From: Salinibacter altiplanensis
GTDB lineage: Bacteria; Bacteroidota; Rhodothermia; Rhodothermales; Salinibacteraceae
Length of the DNA stretch: 64,000 nucleotides
Direction of reading: 5' to 3'
NCBI RefSeq assembly: GCF_002894645.1
Contig: NZ_NCQY01000009.1
Location: 510,220-574,219 of the forward strand
A program made the position numbers and the translations under genes. This document shows, piece after piece, positions 1 to 8,505 of this stretch (positions are counted from its first letter, which is position 1; the number at the start of each line of letters is the position of its first letter). The notes beneath the pieces are model-generated. The model did no database searches. It saw only the letters and a list, made by a program, of their open reading frames with translations, and had not been told where the DNA came from.

Positions 1-2
1 GT

Positions 3-761
3 TCAGGACAACCGGGCAAATATTATGGAAATGTCTGCCGTGTCACAGATCTCTTCGACATACCCCTTTCAAAAGTCCTAAAACGATCTATGTACTGGGT
101 CTGGCCCAGCCAGTGGAGAAAGCGAATAGATCGTTTTCGAGGAAAGAGTGCTCTCGATGTCATTTCAAGCCAAAAGCTGCGTAGACTCGGTGTTGATGGA
201 GAAGAAAATCGTACGTCGACCGCTCCCACACACGTTCGGCACGCGCGCACCTTGCAGAAAAGTGCTGTGCTCACGAGTGCAATGGAGGCAGTAGATCCGA
301 TTTTTGCGGCTCACCATGCCGAAGCACGACATCCTTTCTTCGATCGCCGAGTTATCGAATACTGTCTTTCACTCCCTGCCGAACAGCGCATGAAGGGAGG
401 ATGGAGCCGCAGCATTTTGCGCAGGGCATTACGCGATGTGCTTCCGGATAAGGTGCAAAATCGCCTGGGAAAGGCGATGCTCGGGATTAATATCAAGCAC
501 AACTTACTTCATCACGAACAGAACAGGCTCTCTGAATTGGCTCGGGATGAGATACTTCAACCATTTGTAGACCGAGACGTAGTCGAAGGCCTCTTGAATC
601 GATTTCAGGAGTCGCCCTCCAAACCATACTCATACGCTGTTGGACCTCTGCTGAGGGTCGCTGTTCTTGCGATTTGGCTCCGAAAAAGGAGGAATGGGAA
701 GCTTGAAGGACCTTTGGAAACAACTCATGCTCCAAAAGAGAAAGAGGAGCAAAACCAATAG
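3..761 (+). CDS. Asparagine-synthetase-like lasso cyclase C1, 3' end only
   Basis: This is the C-terminal part of an asparagine-synthase-family protein; the reading frame is open to the window edge, so the start lies upstream. The segment around HPFFDRRVIEYCLSLP is typical of the synthetase domain and aligns well with the same region of the second cyclase at 4332-6260 (RFPFWDPRVVEFCLSLP). In lasso-peptide clusters this family activates the side-chain carboxylate of Asp or Glu with ATP and closes the macrolactam ring. The ATP-binding SGG-DSS motif is outside the window. A small precursor gene (A1) begins 93 bases after the stop, and the rest of a lasso gene set follows, which supports a cyclase role rather than asparagine synthesis. 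Confidence 0.85.
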   Translation, partial: SGQPGKYYGNVCRVTDLFDIPLSKVLKRSMYWVWPSQWRKRIDRFRGKSALDVISSQKLRRLGVDGEENRTSTAPTHVRHARTLQKSAVLTSAMEAVDPIFAAHHAEARHPFFDRRVIEYCLSLPAEQRMKGGWSRSILRRALRDVLPDKVQNRLGKAMLGINIKHNLLHHEQNRLSELARDEILQPFVDRDVVEGLLNRFQESPSKPYSYAVGPLLRVAVLAIWLRKRRNGKLEGPLETTHAPKEKEEQNQ

Positions 762-853
762 TGCTTGATAGTCTGCCTGAGTTACCCTCCTTTTAAGGTT
801 GAGGAGTTCATTACTCACAAGATCGTACTTTCTTTCATCAAACCTCTAGTATC

Positions 854-1000
854 ATGAACCAGAAAGCTTGGAAGTCTCCAGAGTTAGTCGAACTTGACAC
901 CGTCGTCAATGCTACGGCTCAGAATGACAAAGTTGGGAGTGTATCTGACAGTGTTACTCCCACTTCGGGCCTTGATGGAGAAATTCAGCCTGATCAGTGA
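854..1000 (+). CDS. Putative lasso/RiPP precursor peptide A1
   Basis: A 48-residue peptide beginning MNQKAWKSPELVELD. The leader has W6, P9, L11, D15 and T21 with the spacing aromatic-xx-P-x-L-x3-(G/D)-x5-T. This is the leader pattern bound by PqqD-like B1 proteins in lasso clusters, and Thr falls at position -2 of the predicted core. The predicted core, residues 23-48, starts QNDKVGSVSD and is rich in Ser, Thr and Asp. No acidic residue falls at core positions 7-9; the nearest is Asp10. A classical lasso ring is therefore not obvious, and a different cut site, a larger ring or another modification is possible. The gene sits between cyclase C1 and a strong terminator. Confidence 0.65.
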   Translation: MNQKAWKSPELVELDTVVNATAQNDKVGSVSDSVTPTSGLDGEIQPDQ

Positions 1001-1051
1001 TGAGGTCGCCACAGTCCGCTCGTGAGTGGACTGCTCCATTGAGACAGAGTG

Positions 1052-1107
1052 AAGGGGAGGTCTCCTGGAGCAGTGTTTAGCTTGCTCAGGTGACCTCCCC
1101 TTTTTCT
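1052..1107 (+). terminator. Rho-independent terminator behind precursor A1
   Basis: An 11-base-pair stem (AAGGGGAGGTC at 1052-1062 pairing with GACCTCCCCTT at 1092-1102) encloses a smaller hairpin (CCTGGAGCA / TGCTCAGG). It is followed by a run of T from 1101. It lies 51 bases after the stop of A1 and would end the C1-A1 transcript. I see nothing else in the gap from 1108 to the DUF192 gene at 1344. Confidence 0.8.
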
Positions 1108-1343
1108 GTGTTGCGTGCAGCAACTGGCTTTACGGCCGCAGCCTCTCGGTGCAGTATCAAAGCATACCTGTCCTGGGAGCCGTCAGGGGATGCACTCAAA
1201 CTGAAAGAGATCTGAACACTGCTGGTACCCAACGAGCAAGTCTGGTGAGATCTCTTGCCGAGGTAGAAAAGGCGTCTGTCGGCCCAACGGGGCCGTAGAG
1301 GTGACCTTCAACCCGTTTCGTAAAGCTACTCTCTTTTTCGTGC

Positions 1344-1862
1344 ATGAACGGTTTCACTACTTACCTTGCAGCTGCGTTTGTTCTTCTACTCCTGATCGCC
1401 GTCATTATTGTAGTTCGATCGGGACATCTTGGGAAAAGCAGTTTCATAGACCAACTTACCTACGAATGGAAAACAGTAGAGTTGGTCGATGCGTCCGGCA
1501 AGCGACTTGCCGAGGTCGATGCTAGAATTGCCAACACGCCAAAAAAACAGTACATTGGCCTTTCTAGAACGAAATTCCTTGGTTCTCGGGAAGGAATGCT
1601 CTTTATTCACGACTCAATGGATACACAGGTGTACGTCATGCGCCAAATGGACTTCCCCCTCGATATCCTCTTCATTGCACCAGATGGCGGGATCACGACG
1701 ATTCACCAAGCAGAGTGCTCTTCTGGGGAACCCCCCGACTCTGATCTTCCACGCTTCCATGGGGAGGGGAAATACGTTTTAGAACTCTCGCTGGGAACCG
1801 CCAGCGAAGTTGGGCTTGATGAGACAGGACGGGTCGTCATTCCTGACTCGACTGAATCTTGA
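1344..1862 (+). CDS. DUF192 family membrane-anchored or secreted protein
   Basis: A 172-residue protein with an N-terminal hydrophobic segment (about residues 7-25) that works as an anchor or signal peptide. A DUF192 domain follows, with the family pattern of a conserved 'GLS...' stretch, EGMLF and a central MDFPLDILFI block. DUF192 proteins are small beta-rich extracytoplasmic proteins of uncertain function. The gene lies between the A1 terminator and the exporter gene, in the same direction, 142 bases before the exporter start. It may simply be a neighbour; nothing in its sequence ties it to peptide maturation. Confidence 0.85.
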   Translation: MNGFTTYLAAAFVLLLLIAVIIVVRSGHLGKSSFIDQLTYEWKTVELVDASGKRLAEVDARIANTPKKQYIGLSRTKFLGSREGMLFIHDSMDTQVYVMRQMDFPLDILFIAPDGGITTIHQAECSSGEPPDSDLPRFHGEGKYVLELSLGTASEVGLDETGRVVIPDSTES

Positions 1863-2004
1863 ATCGAAACGGTTTCTCAACTCCGGTCAGCGAGTCCTTC
1901 CGACGGAAGAAGTTTTTGTACTCTTCTTCTTCCCTTTGGGTAATCCGGGAAAATAATTGTCGTTTTCACGGCAAACAGCTCCAGCTCCACGTACAACGGA
2001 CGAG

Positions 2005-3924
2005 ATGACTGACCGAAGCCTACCGACTTCCAACCAAGGTATCCAAAATGTCAGGCGTTTGCTGGCGTACGTACCTCGTGCATTGGAGCTCGTCTGGCAA
2101 GCGTCTTCCCGCTGGATGATCGGATGGGGACTTCTCTTGATGATTCAAGGGCTTCTCCCGGGTGCTAGCGTCTACTTAACCAAGTGGGTGCTGGACGGAG
2201 CATCCGAGGCAGTCGGAAATGGTCTAGCATGGACAAACGTCCAACTCATCGCCGTTCCGGGCGGCCTCATGGCACTCGTTTTGCTCCTCCAGCAGGTCAC
2301 TCAATCCGCCAAGGGTTGGATTCAGACCGCCCAGTCCGAACACGTTGAAGACTACATTCAGAAACGTATTCATGATCAGGCAGGCCGTCTCGATCTCGCC
2401 TTCTACGAGTCATCCGACTATTACGACACCCTTCACCAAGCTAGCACGCGGGCCAGCAGCAAGTCTCTGGAAGTGCTTCAGCAGCTGGGAAGCCTTCTGC
2501 AAAATGGTATTACCCTGGGTACGATCGTCATACTACTAGTTCCGTACGGGCTTTGGATTCCACTAGTGCTCATCCTAAGTACGCTGCCGGCGCTCTACGT
2601 GGTGGTTAAGCACAACCAGAAGTACCACGACTGGTGGGAGAAACGCACTATGGAGCAGCGACAGGCCCGGTACTACGACATGATGCTGACATACGACTTC
2701 GCGGCTCAGGAAATTCGAGCGTTCGATTTGGGAGACTACTTTGCCGAGGCGTACAGCGACCTACGGGAGTGGCTCCGCCGTGAGCATATTGATTTAGAAA
2801 AAAACAAAAGTTTGGGCACTATCGGGGCCGGGCTGACGGCCCTTGCCGTCATGGGAGCCGTCATGGGAATTATGGTATGGCGAGCCATGCGTGGATTCGC
2901 GACGATCGGAGATCTGGGACTCTTTTACCGGTCGTTTCGAGAGGGGCAAGGCCTGATGCGGAATCTGCTCCAAAACGCAGGGAAGCTCTACACGAACGCC
3001 ATGTTTCTTGAGCACCTCTTCGACTTCTTATCATTAGAGCCGACGATTCAAGATCCAGCTGATCCACGTGAGGGACGCTCCATTCCCAAGAAAAAAATCA
3101 AATTCAACAACGTCTCTTTCCGGTACCCAGACACAGATTTCTATGTGCTAGAAGACTTTTCTCTTTCCCTGTCTGCTCAAAGGGTTACCGCTGTCGTTGG
3201 CGAAAATGGAGCCGGCAAGACGACATTGTCGAAGCTCCTCGGGCGCCTCTATGATCCACAGGACGGACAGGTGCTCATTGATGGAGTTGACATCCGAGAG
3301 TATCGAATTAAAGACTTACGCAAGCAGATCACGACGTTGTTTCAGCAGCCGATGCGCTATCAGGCAACGGTGGCCCAGAACATTCGGTTCGGCGATGTGG
3401 ACCGCGAGAAAAATAGAGAAGCGCTGGAGGAAGCCGCCCGCCAGGCGATGATCCACGAGACCATCCAGAATCTCCCAGACGGATACGACACCCAGCTCGG
3501 CCACTGGTTCGCAGGGGGGACGGACCTGAGCGGCGGGCAGTGGCAGCGCATCGCCCTGGCGCGAGCGTACTACCGCGACGCCCCCCTCGTCATTCTCGAC
3601 GAGCCGACCAGCGCGATGGACTCCTGGGCGGAGAACGAGTGGCTCCAAAGCTTCGGGCGCCTCGTGGACGAGGGCCGGACCGCCTTCATCATCACCCACC
3701 GCTTCACGACCGCCATGCACGCAGACGTGATCCACGTCATGGACGACGGCGAGATCATCGAGTCGGGCACGCACGAAGAGCTCGTGGACCAGGACGGGCA
3801 CTACGCAACCTCCTGGCGGAACCAGGTAGAGCATGGATGGCGGGCCTCGGCCGATCCGGACCCGGAAAACGCACCCGTCTCTCCACCGGTCTCGTCGGGC
3901 AACGGCAACCCCCTACAGTCCTGA
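2005..3924 (+). CDS. Lasso-type ABC exporter (fused permease and ATPase), D
   Basis: A half-transporter of about 639 residues with an N-terminal six-helix membrane domain and a C-terminal nucleotide-binding domain. Visible motifs are Walker A GENGAGKTT (near residue 398), the ABC signature LSGGQWQRIALARA (near 507), Walker B VILDEPTSAMD (near 527) and the switch histidine in ITHRFTT. It would act as a homodimer in the inner membrane. In lasso clusters this type (McjD-like) exports the finished peptide and gives self-immunity. I chose the ATG at 2005; an in-frame TTG at 1957 would add 16 residues. The PqqD-like gene starts 51 bases downstream, consistent with an operon. The C-terminal 30 residues are a Pro/Ser-rich extension outside the ABC fold. 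Confidence 0.88.
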   Translation: MTDRSLPTSNQGIQNVRRLLAYVPRALELVWQASSRWMIGWGLLLMIQGLLPGASVYLTKWVLDGASEAVGNGLAWTNVQLIAVPGGLMALVLLLQQVTQSAKGWIQTAQSEHVEDYIQKRIHDQAGRLDLAFYESSDYYDTLHQASTRASSKSLEVLQQLGSLLQNGITLGTIVILLVPYGLWIPLVLILSTLPALYVVVKHNQKYHDWWEKRTMEQRQARYYDMMLTYDFAAQEIRAFDLGDYFAEAYSDLREWLRREHIDLEKNKSLGTIGAGLTALAVMGAVMGIMVWRAMRGFATIGDLGLFYRSFREGQGLMRNLLQNAGKLYTNAMFLEHLFDFLSLEPTIQDPADPREGRSIPKKKIKFNNVSFRYPDTDFYVLEDFSLSLSAQRVTAVVGENGAGKTTLSKLLGRLYDPQDGQVLIDGVDIREYRIKDLRKQITTLFQQPMRYQATVAQNIRFGDVDREKNREALEEAARQAMIHETIQNLPDGYDTQLGHWFAGGTDLSGGQWQRIALARAYYRDAPLVILDEPTSAMDSWAENEWLQSFGRLVDEGRTAFIITHRFTTAMHADVIHVMDDGEIIESGTHEELVDQDGHYATSWRNQVEHGWRASADPDPENAPVSPPVSSGNGNPLQS

Positions 3925-3975
3925 CGATCACTTTCCTGGTTGACCTCCCGAACACCCCCCTGACATCAACCTGAC

Positions 3976-4269
3976 ATGGCCTCCCTCGAGGACTCCATCA
4001 CGGCGACAGATTCGTTTGCAAGCGCCGAGGTAGACGACGAGCGCATTCTGTTGGACCCCGAAACGGGAACCTACTACGGCCTGAATCCGGTCGGCGACCA
4101 CGTGCTCCGTATGGTGGAGAGGGCGGACGCGGAACGCGTGTCGATCCGCAGCGTCGTCGATGCTCTGCACGATGCCTTCCCGGACGAGGACTACGACCGC
4201 CTCTCGGAGGACGTGTTGAAATTCGTCGATGAGATGGAAGACTTTGACCTTCTTCTCGTGCACGATTGA
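3976..4269 (+). CDS. PqqD-like RiPP recognition protein B1
   Basis: A 97-residue PqqD-family protein. Family hallmarks are the ILLDPETGTYYGLNPVGDHV stretch and the acidic helical C-terminus. PqqD-like proteins (RiPP recognition elements, winged-helix fold) bind the leader of the precursor and deliver it to the protease B2 and the cyclase C. It sits between the exporter and cyclase C2, which is standard lasso-cluster company. A shorter or diverged second copy lies at 15954-16241. The many Asp and Glu residues fit a halophile. Confidence 0.85.
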   Translation: MASLEDSITATDSFASAEVDDERILLDPETGTYYGLNPVGDHVLRMVERADAERVSIRSVVDALHDAFPDEDYDRLSEDVLKFVDEMEDFDLLLVHD

Positions 4270-4331
4270 CCCTTGCACCCGGCAATTGGGCAGAACGGCG
4301 ACGTTCATAGTTTCATCCTCCCTCGTTTTGC

Positions 4332-6260
4332 ATGAGCGGCATCGCCGGCCTCTACCACACGGACGGGCGCCCCGCAGACCGGCACGTCCTTCGTCGCCTT
4401 CTCGACGCCCAGTCGCATCGGGGGCCGGACGGCGAGGGCCGTTGGGACGGCTCCTCCATTTCCCTTGGCCACCTTGCGCTGGACACGACCCCCGAGGCAC
4501 GCTGCGAAGATCAACCCCTGACGCACAGCGGCGACGACCTCGTGCTGACGGCCGACGCCCGCATTGACAACCGCGACGAGCTGACCTCGAGGTTGGAACG
4601 CGGGCGCGACGACGGTCCTCCGGCAACGGACGCGGAGCTGATCCTGCGTGCCTATCGTCGGTGGGGCGACGAGTCTCCCGAGCACCTCCGAGGCGCGTTT
4701 GCCTTTGCCATCTGGGACGCCTCTCGGAATCGGCTCTTCTGCGCACGGGACCGGATGGGGCTGCGGCCGCTTCACTACTGCTGGTCTGAGCCACACTTCG
4801 TGTTCGGCTCCGAAATCAACACCGTCCTCGCCCACCCGGCGGTGTCCCGCGAGATCAACGAGACGCGCGTTGCCGATTTTCTGGCCCGGATCCACCTGAG
4901 CAAAGAGTATACGTTCTACGAGGACATTTCGCGACTGCCTCCAGGGCACCACGCCGTAATCAATCGTGCCGGGATGCACACCAGCGCGTACTGGACGCTC
5001 ACGCTTCCCGACGAGCGGAAGCTCGGCTCCGACGAGGCGTACGGCGAGGCGTTTCGGGAGGTGTTCGCGGGCGCGATAAAGGATCGGCTGCGGGCGGACG
5101 GAGATGCAGGGACGTTCTTGAGTGGGGGCCTCGACTCCTCCTCCATCACCGCCATGGCCCACAAGATCTCGTCGGGCCCCCTCCACACGTTCTCGGTCAC
5201 CCACGAACAGATCCCAGAGGTGGACGAGAGTGCGTACATTCGGGCCGTCCTCGATCGGGGCGACTACCGGCCTCACCTCGTCGCCGGGGGCAACCACGAC
5301 CTCCTGGCGGACTTCCCGGGCCACCTCGCCTCTCAGAACAAGGCCCCCCTGGCCCACACGCCCTCCCTGATGCAGCTCCTGCACGAAGCCGTACACGATG
5401 CGGGGCTCAACGTCGTGCTCGACGGCCACGGGGGAGACGAGGTCACCTCCCACGGGCACGGCTATCCCCGCGAGTTGGCCCGCAACCGTCGGTGGGGGGC
5501 ACTGATCCAAGATCTGCGGGGCAGCCTCCAGAACAAAGACCCATCCTGGCCAGGGGCATTTGCCGCGTACTGGCTCCGCTATGGGCGACTGCCGAATCGG
5601 ATTGGAACGGGGCTGCTCCGCCTGCTCCAATCGGTCGGGCTGTCCGTTGGGAAGCGGGAGCCGCCGCGGCTGATAAGCGCGGACCTGGCCCGCCGCACAC
5701 AGATGGCCGACCGACGGCGTCGCCACCGCAGGCAGGCCCCCGCGGCCGCCCCGACGGAACGCCAGTGTCATTTTCGCCAGGTATCGGGCACGATGCAGCC
5801 GGGCGCCTTGGAAGAGCTCAACCAAATGGCCAGTCTGCGGTCGGTGGAGCCGCGATTCCCCTTCTGGGACCCGCGTGTCGTGGAGTTCTGTCTCTCTCTT
5901 CCCTCAGACGTGAAGCGGACGCGGGGGATCGGGCGGCAGATCCTGCGGTCCGGACTTCGGACAGTGCTTCCCGAGCGGATTCGGGCCCGCACGGACAAGT
6001 CCGAGTTTCGTCCCAGCGTGATTCAGGCCCTCACCCGTTCCTCCCTCGACGTGCAGACCGTCATCGAGGGAATGGAAGACGCGCTCGCTCCGTATGTGGA
6101 CATGAACGTCGCTCGCTCCACAACGGATCGGTTCGCCCAGGACCCATCAGGGGCATCGCCGGCAGATGTCGTTTCAGTCTTACAGCTCCTCCGTTTAGGA
6201 TTCTTCAGGATTAAAAGCAGAAATCCAAAAGATTATCAGGAGCCTCAGACAGCTTCGTAG
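4332..6260 (+). CDS. Asparagine-synthetase-like lasso cyclase C2
   Basis: A 642-residue protein with an N-terminal class II glutamine amidotransferase-like domain (about residues 1-200) and a C-terminal ATP-dependent synthetase domain. The PP-loop FLSGGLDSSS is near residue 260 and GHGGDEV is near 363. The start MSGIAGLYHTDG shows Ser in place of the Cys nucleophile that follows Met in true asparagine synthetases, so glutamine hydrolysis is probably lost, as in lasso cyclases that use an internal amine. It would adenylate the ring Asp/Glu of the core and form the macrolactam. Precursor A2 starts 49 bases after its stop. The C-terminal third resembles C1 at the window start. Confidence 0.88.
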   Translation: MSGIAGLYHTDGRPADRHVLRRLLDAQSHRGPDGEGRWDGSSISLGHLALDTTPEARCEDQPLTHSGDDLVLTADARIDNRDELTSRLERGRDDGPPATDAELILRAYRRWGDESPEHLRGAFAFAIWDASRNRLFCARDRMGLRPLHYCWSEPHFVFGSEINTVLAHPAVSREINETRVADFLARIHLSKEYTFYEDISRLPPGHHAVINRAGMHTSAYWTLTLPDERKLGSDEAYGEAFREVFAGAIKDRLRADGDAGTFLSGGLDSSSITAMAHKISSGPLHTFSVTHEQIPEVDESAYIRAVLDRGDYRPHLVAGGNHDLLADFPGHLASQNKAPLAHTPSLMQLLHEAVHDAGLNVVLDGHGGDEVTSHGHGYPRELARNRRWGALIQDLRGSLQNKDPSWPGAFAAYWLRYGRLPNRIGTGLLRLLQSVGLSVGKREPPRLISADLARRTQMADRRRRHRRQAPAAAPTERQCHFRQVSGTMQPGALEELNQMASLRSVEPRFPFWDPRVVEFCLSLPSDVKRTRGIGRQILRSGLRTVLPERIRARTDKSEFRPSVIQALTRSSLDVQTVIEGMEDALAPYVDMNVARSTTDRFAQDPSGASPADVVSVLQLLRLGFFRIKSRNPKDYQEPQTAS

Positions 6261-6309
6261 CATAGAGCAATCACACACGTTTCAGAAAACCCAAACCAAG
6301 CGAAAAAGT

Positions 6310-6471
6310 ATGGAATACGTGCCCCCCACAGTAACAAGGTATGGGAATGTAGACGAGATGACCAAAGCGTCAGGACACGGGTATGACCTAGACATTTTTA
6401 TACATGTGAGTAGGGGACACATAGAAGATATTGATGCTTCTTGGGGGAACCACGACCCTTCCGGCTGTTAG
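6310..6471 (+). CDS. Lasso peptide precursor A2
   Basis: A 53-residue peptide too short for routine calling. Its leader MEYVPPTVTRYGNVDEMTK fits the lasso leader pattern exactly: Y3-xx-P6-x-V8-x3-G12-x5-T18, with Thr at position -2. The predicted core begins at Ala20 and reads ASGHGYDLD at its start, with Asp at core positions 7 and 9. A nine-residue Ala1-Asp9 ring is the likeliest, and a seven-residue ring is possible. The remaining tail is about 25 residues, long for the class, and ends in Pro-Ser-Gly-Cys. It lies directly after cyclase C2 and before kinase K1 and protease B2. The start is fixed by the leader motif; no strong ribosome binding site is seen. Confidence 0.85.
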   Translation: MEYVPPTVTRYGNVDEMTKASGHGYDLDIFIHVSRGHIEDIDASWGNHDPSGC

Positions 6472-6668
6472 CCCTGCGCGGGTCCGGAAGAACACGGCTC
6501 TGGACGGGCGTACGCGACGCGAACGCTGCGGGGAGAACAGTTGCAAACAGAAATAGGGTAGGCTCTCAAATCTGGAAGAGCGATGTTTCTTTTCGCGGAA
6601 AACGTACCACCGGGCAATCCCGGAGGAATTTCCCTGCCGTCTTGGGACATCCTTCTGAAAACTCAACG

Positions 6669-7649
6669 TTGAACTTCACTGTGCACGAAGTTTCTCGACA
6701 TACATTCGATTATCGTGTTCATGGATTGCGTTTGAGATCAGGCTTTCGGCTTGGCCGGATCAACCCCCTGACGTCTTGTTCCCAATTCGGGCTGTCAGAC
6801 GCGACCTATCTTAGAAGCGAACCGATAGAGGCGACTGAGAGTGAGACAACACGAATCGATGTTTCCGAAGGAAAAGTTCGAATTCGTTCTCAATTTGGCA
6901 GCATCGCAGTTAAACGAAATGAGGTAAAACTGCACCCAGTCCGAGAAAGTGGGGCTAAATCTCTGTTCTCCTACTACGCCGTATACATTCTCGGATTTCT
7001 ACTCTATCACCGAGACTACTTGACCCTGCATGCAAGTGCCGTGGAGGTGGACGGGGGAACAGTTGCATTTGTCGGGCCCAAGGGTATGGGCAAGTCGACC
7101 ACGGCCTCGATGTTCTACGAACGGGGGCACAAGCTTCTCTCCGACGACCTCATTGCGTGCCGGCCGTCTTCGACGGACGCCCCGCCGCGCGTCGCCCCCG
7201 GATTCCCGTGGATGAAGCTGGGCGAGTACTCGCTCGGCGAGGTCTTCGAGCGCAGCGGCGACGGGCTGGAGCGGTCGGTGCCGAACTCCTCGAAGCGAAT
7301 AGTGCCTACCCACGAGCGCCAGCCGGATTCTCCCCTGCCCCTGCGACACATTTACGTGCTCGGCTACCACGACGACAATCAAGGCCCGCAGGAGGTGAAG
7401 ATCGAACGGGTTGGGGCCAAGCAAGCGTGCCTGGTCCTGCTCTCCAACGCGTTCGTGCAGATGTTTCTGGAGGAGGCGGGCGCGGACCCGGAGCACCTCG
7501 ACCGGTGTGCGGCATTGGCCCGGCGGGTCCCCGTGTCCGTGCTCGTCCGCCCACAGTCGAGGGATGCCCTTCCCTCCATCTACGAGGCCGTCCTTCGGGA
7601 CACTGAGTCCACGCGCTCCTCGAATGCCCCTGGGAACGTTTCACAGTAA
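6669..7649 (+). CDS. HPr-kinase-like protein K1 of the lasso cluster
   Basis: A protein of about 326 residues related to HPr kinase/phosphorylase. It has the nucleotide-binding loop GPKGMGKSTTA near residue 135, followed by KLLSDDLIAC, which matches the Walker B-like region of the family. In paeninodin-type lasso clusters such kinases phosphorylate a Ser of the precursor. A second, similar gene lies at 14844-15857. The two align from HGLRLR near the N-terminus, which argues for a start near there: TTG at 6669 or GTG at 6681. The frame is open back to 6441, but that part overlaps the A2 gene and is not conserved. The exact start is uncertain. Confidence 0.8.
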   Translation: MNFTVHEVSRHTFDYRVHGLRLRSGFRLGRINPLTSCSQFGLSDATYLRSEPIEATESETTRIDVSEGKVRIRSQFGSIAVKRNEVKLHPVRESGAKSLFSYYAVYILGFLLYHRDYLTLHASAVEVDGGTVAFVGPKGMGKSTTASMFYERGHKLLSDDLIACRPSSTDAPPRVAPGFPWMKLGEYSLGEVFERSGDGLERSVPNSSKRIVPTHERQPDSPLPLRHIYVLGYHDDNQGPQEVKIERVGAKQACLVLLSNAFVQMFLEEAGADPEHLDRCAALARRVPVSVLVRPQSRDALPSIYEAVLRDTESTRSSNAPGNVSQ

Positions 7650-7798
7650 GGAACCGATGGGAAAAGACCCTTCGCCCTTGCCTAGCGGTTCCGCCACACG
7701 CGGAGATTGTCCTGACCGGCTTGGCCCCATCGTCACCACGAGCCGCGCTTCGTCCCTCAGCAGACCTCGATGCCTTCTCAGCTTGCCCCGGACGCCCC

Positions 7799-8275
7799 GT
7801 GAACGTCATCGTGCGCACGTTTCGAAAGTTGTGGCAGCACCCCTGGCAAAACTGGGGACTGCTCCTACACGCCGCGGCGTTGACGGTCGGCATCCGGACG
7901 GGTCTCGCCGCGGCCTCCCTGAGCCACATGACTCGGGGGCTGCGGCGCGTGGCGACAGGCCTTCCCCAGACGCGAGACGCTACGCCCCGGTACCGCAGGC
8001 GCGCCGCCTGGGCGGCCCACGCGGTGGGACGGCGCCTTCTCCCCGAGCGGCCCTGCCTCACGCAGGCCCTCGTCCTGCAATACCTGCTGCTCCGCCGTGG
8101 GGACGACGCAGCCGAGCTCCACATCGGCGTCACGAAGGATGAGGACGACACGCTTCAGGCCCACGCATGGGTCGAGCGCAAGGGACACGTTTTGATTGGA
8201 GGGATGGACGCGCCCGGGACCTACGAGCGCTTCGAGGACCTTGGGGAGAAGATGGAGGCCGCAAACGCCCCCTAA
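7799..8275 (+). CDS. Transglutaminase-like leader peptidase B2
   Basis: A protein of about 158 residues of the lasso peptide B2 family (transglutaminase-like cysteine protease). The catalytic Cys is in RPCLTQALVLQYLL (near residue 86) and the catalytic His is in LQAHAWVE (near 122), preceded by the conserved LHIGV strand. It cuts the leader off the precursor, with B1 presenting the substrate. I prefer GTG 7799 because the family starts close to this point; the frame is open to ATG 7721, which would add 26 unconserved residues. This gene completes the A-B1-B2-C-D set in the first 8.3 kb. Confidence 0.85.
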   Translation: MNVIVRTFRKLWQHPWQNWGLLLHAAALTVGIRTGLAAASLSHMTRGLRRVATGLPQTRDATPRYRRRAAWAAHAVGRRLLPERPCLTQALVLQYLLLRRGDDAAELHIGVTKDEDDTLQAHAWVERKGHVLIGGMDAPGTYERFEDLGEKMEAANAP

Positions 8276-8505
8276 AGCCGCTCTCCAAGACCGGTGGAGT
8301 AGATGCTATTCTCGACGCCAGGGCGTGCATCCTCCCCAACGGAGTCTGTTGGGGAAGCCCTTCCATTCGTTCTCCTTCACCGATCCAAAGGCGTACGACG
8401 GAGATCGAGACGGGCGTCACCTTATCGAGGGCCCCCGCTCGAACAGCAATTGCCGCCTTTCACGTCAACAATCGTTCGGTTCCCCTCCACATCACTCCAG
8501 GGAGG

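Noticed and set aside
854..1000. Calling A1 a standard lasso peptide
   Set aside because: The leader fits, but no Asp or Glu lies at core positions 7-9, so only a RiPP-type precursor is claimed.
4305..5825. A long open frame on the minus strand across cyclase C2
   Set aside because: It is the shadow of a GC-rich coding gene; no protein family is visible, and the forward frame has clear asparagine-synthase motifs.
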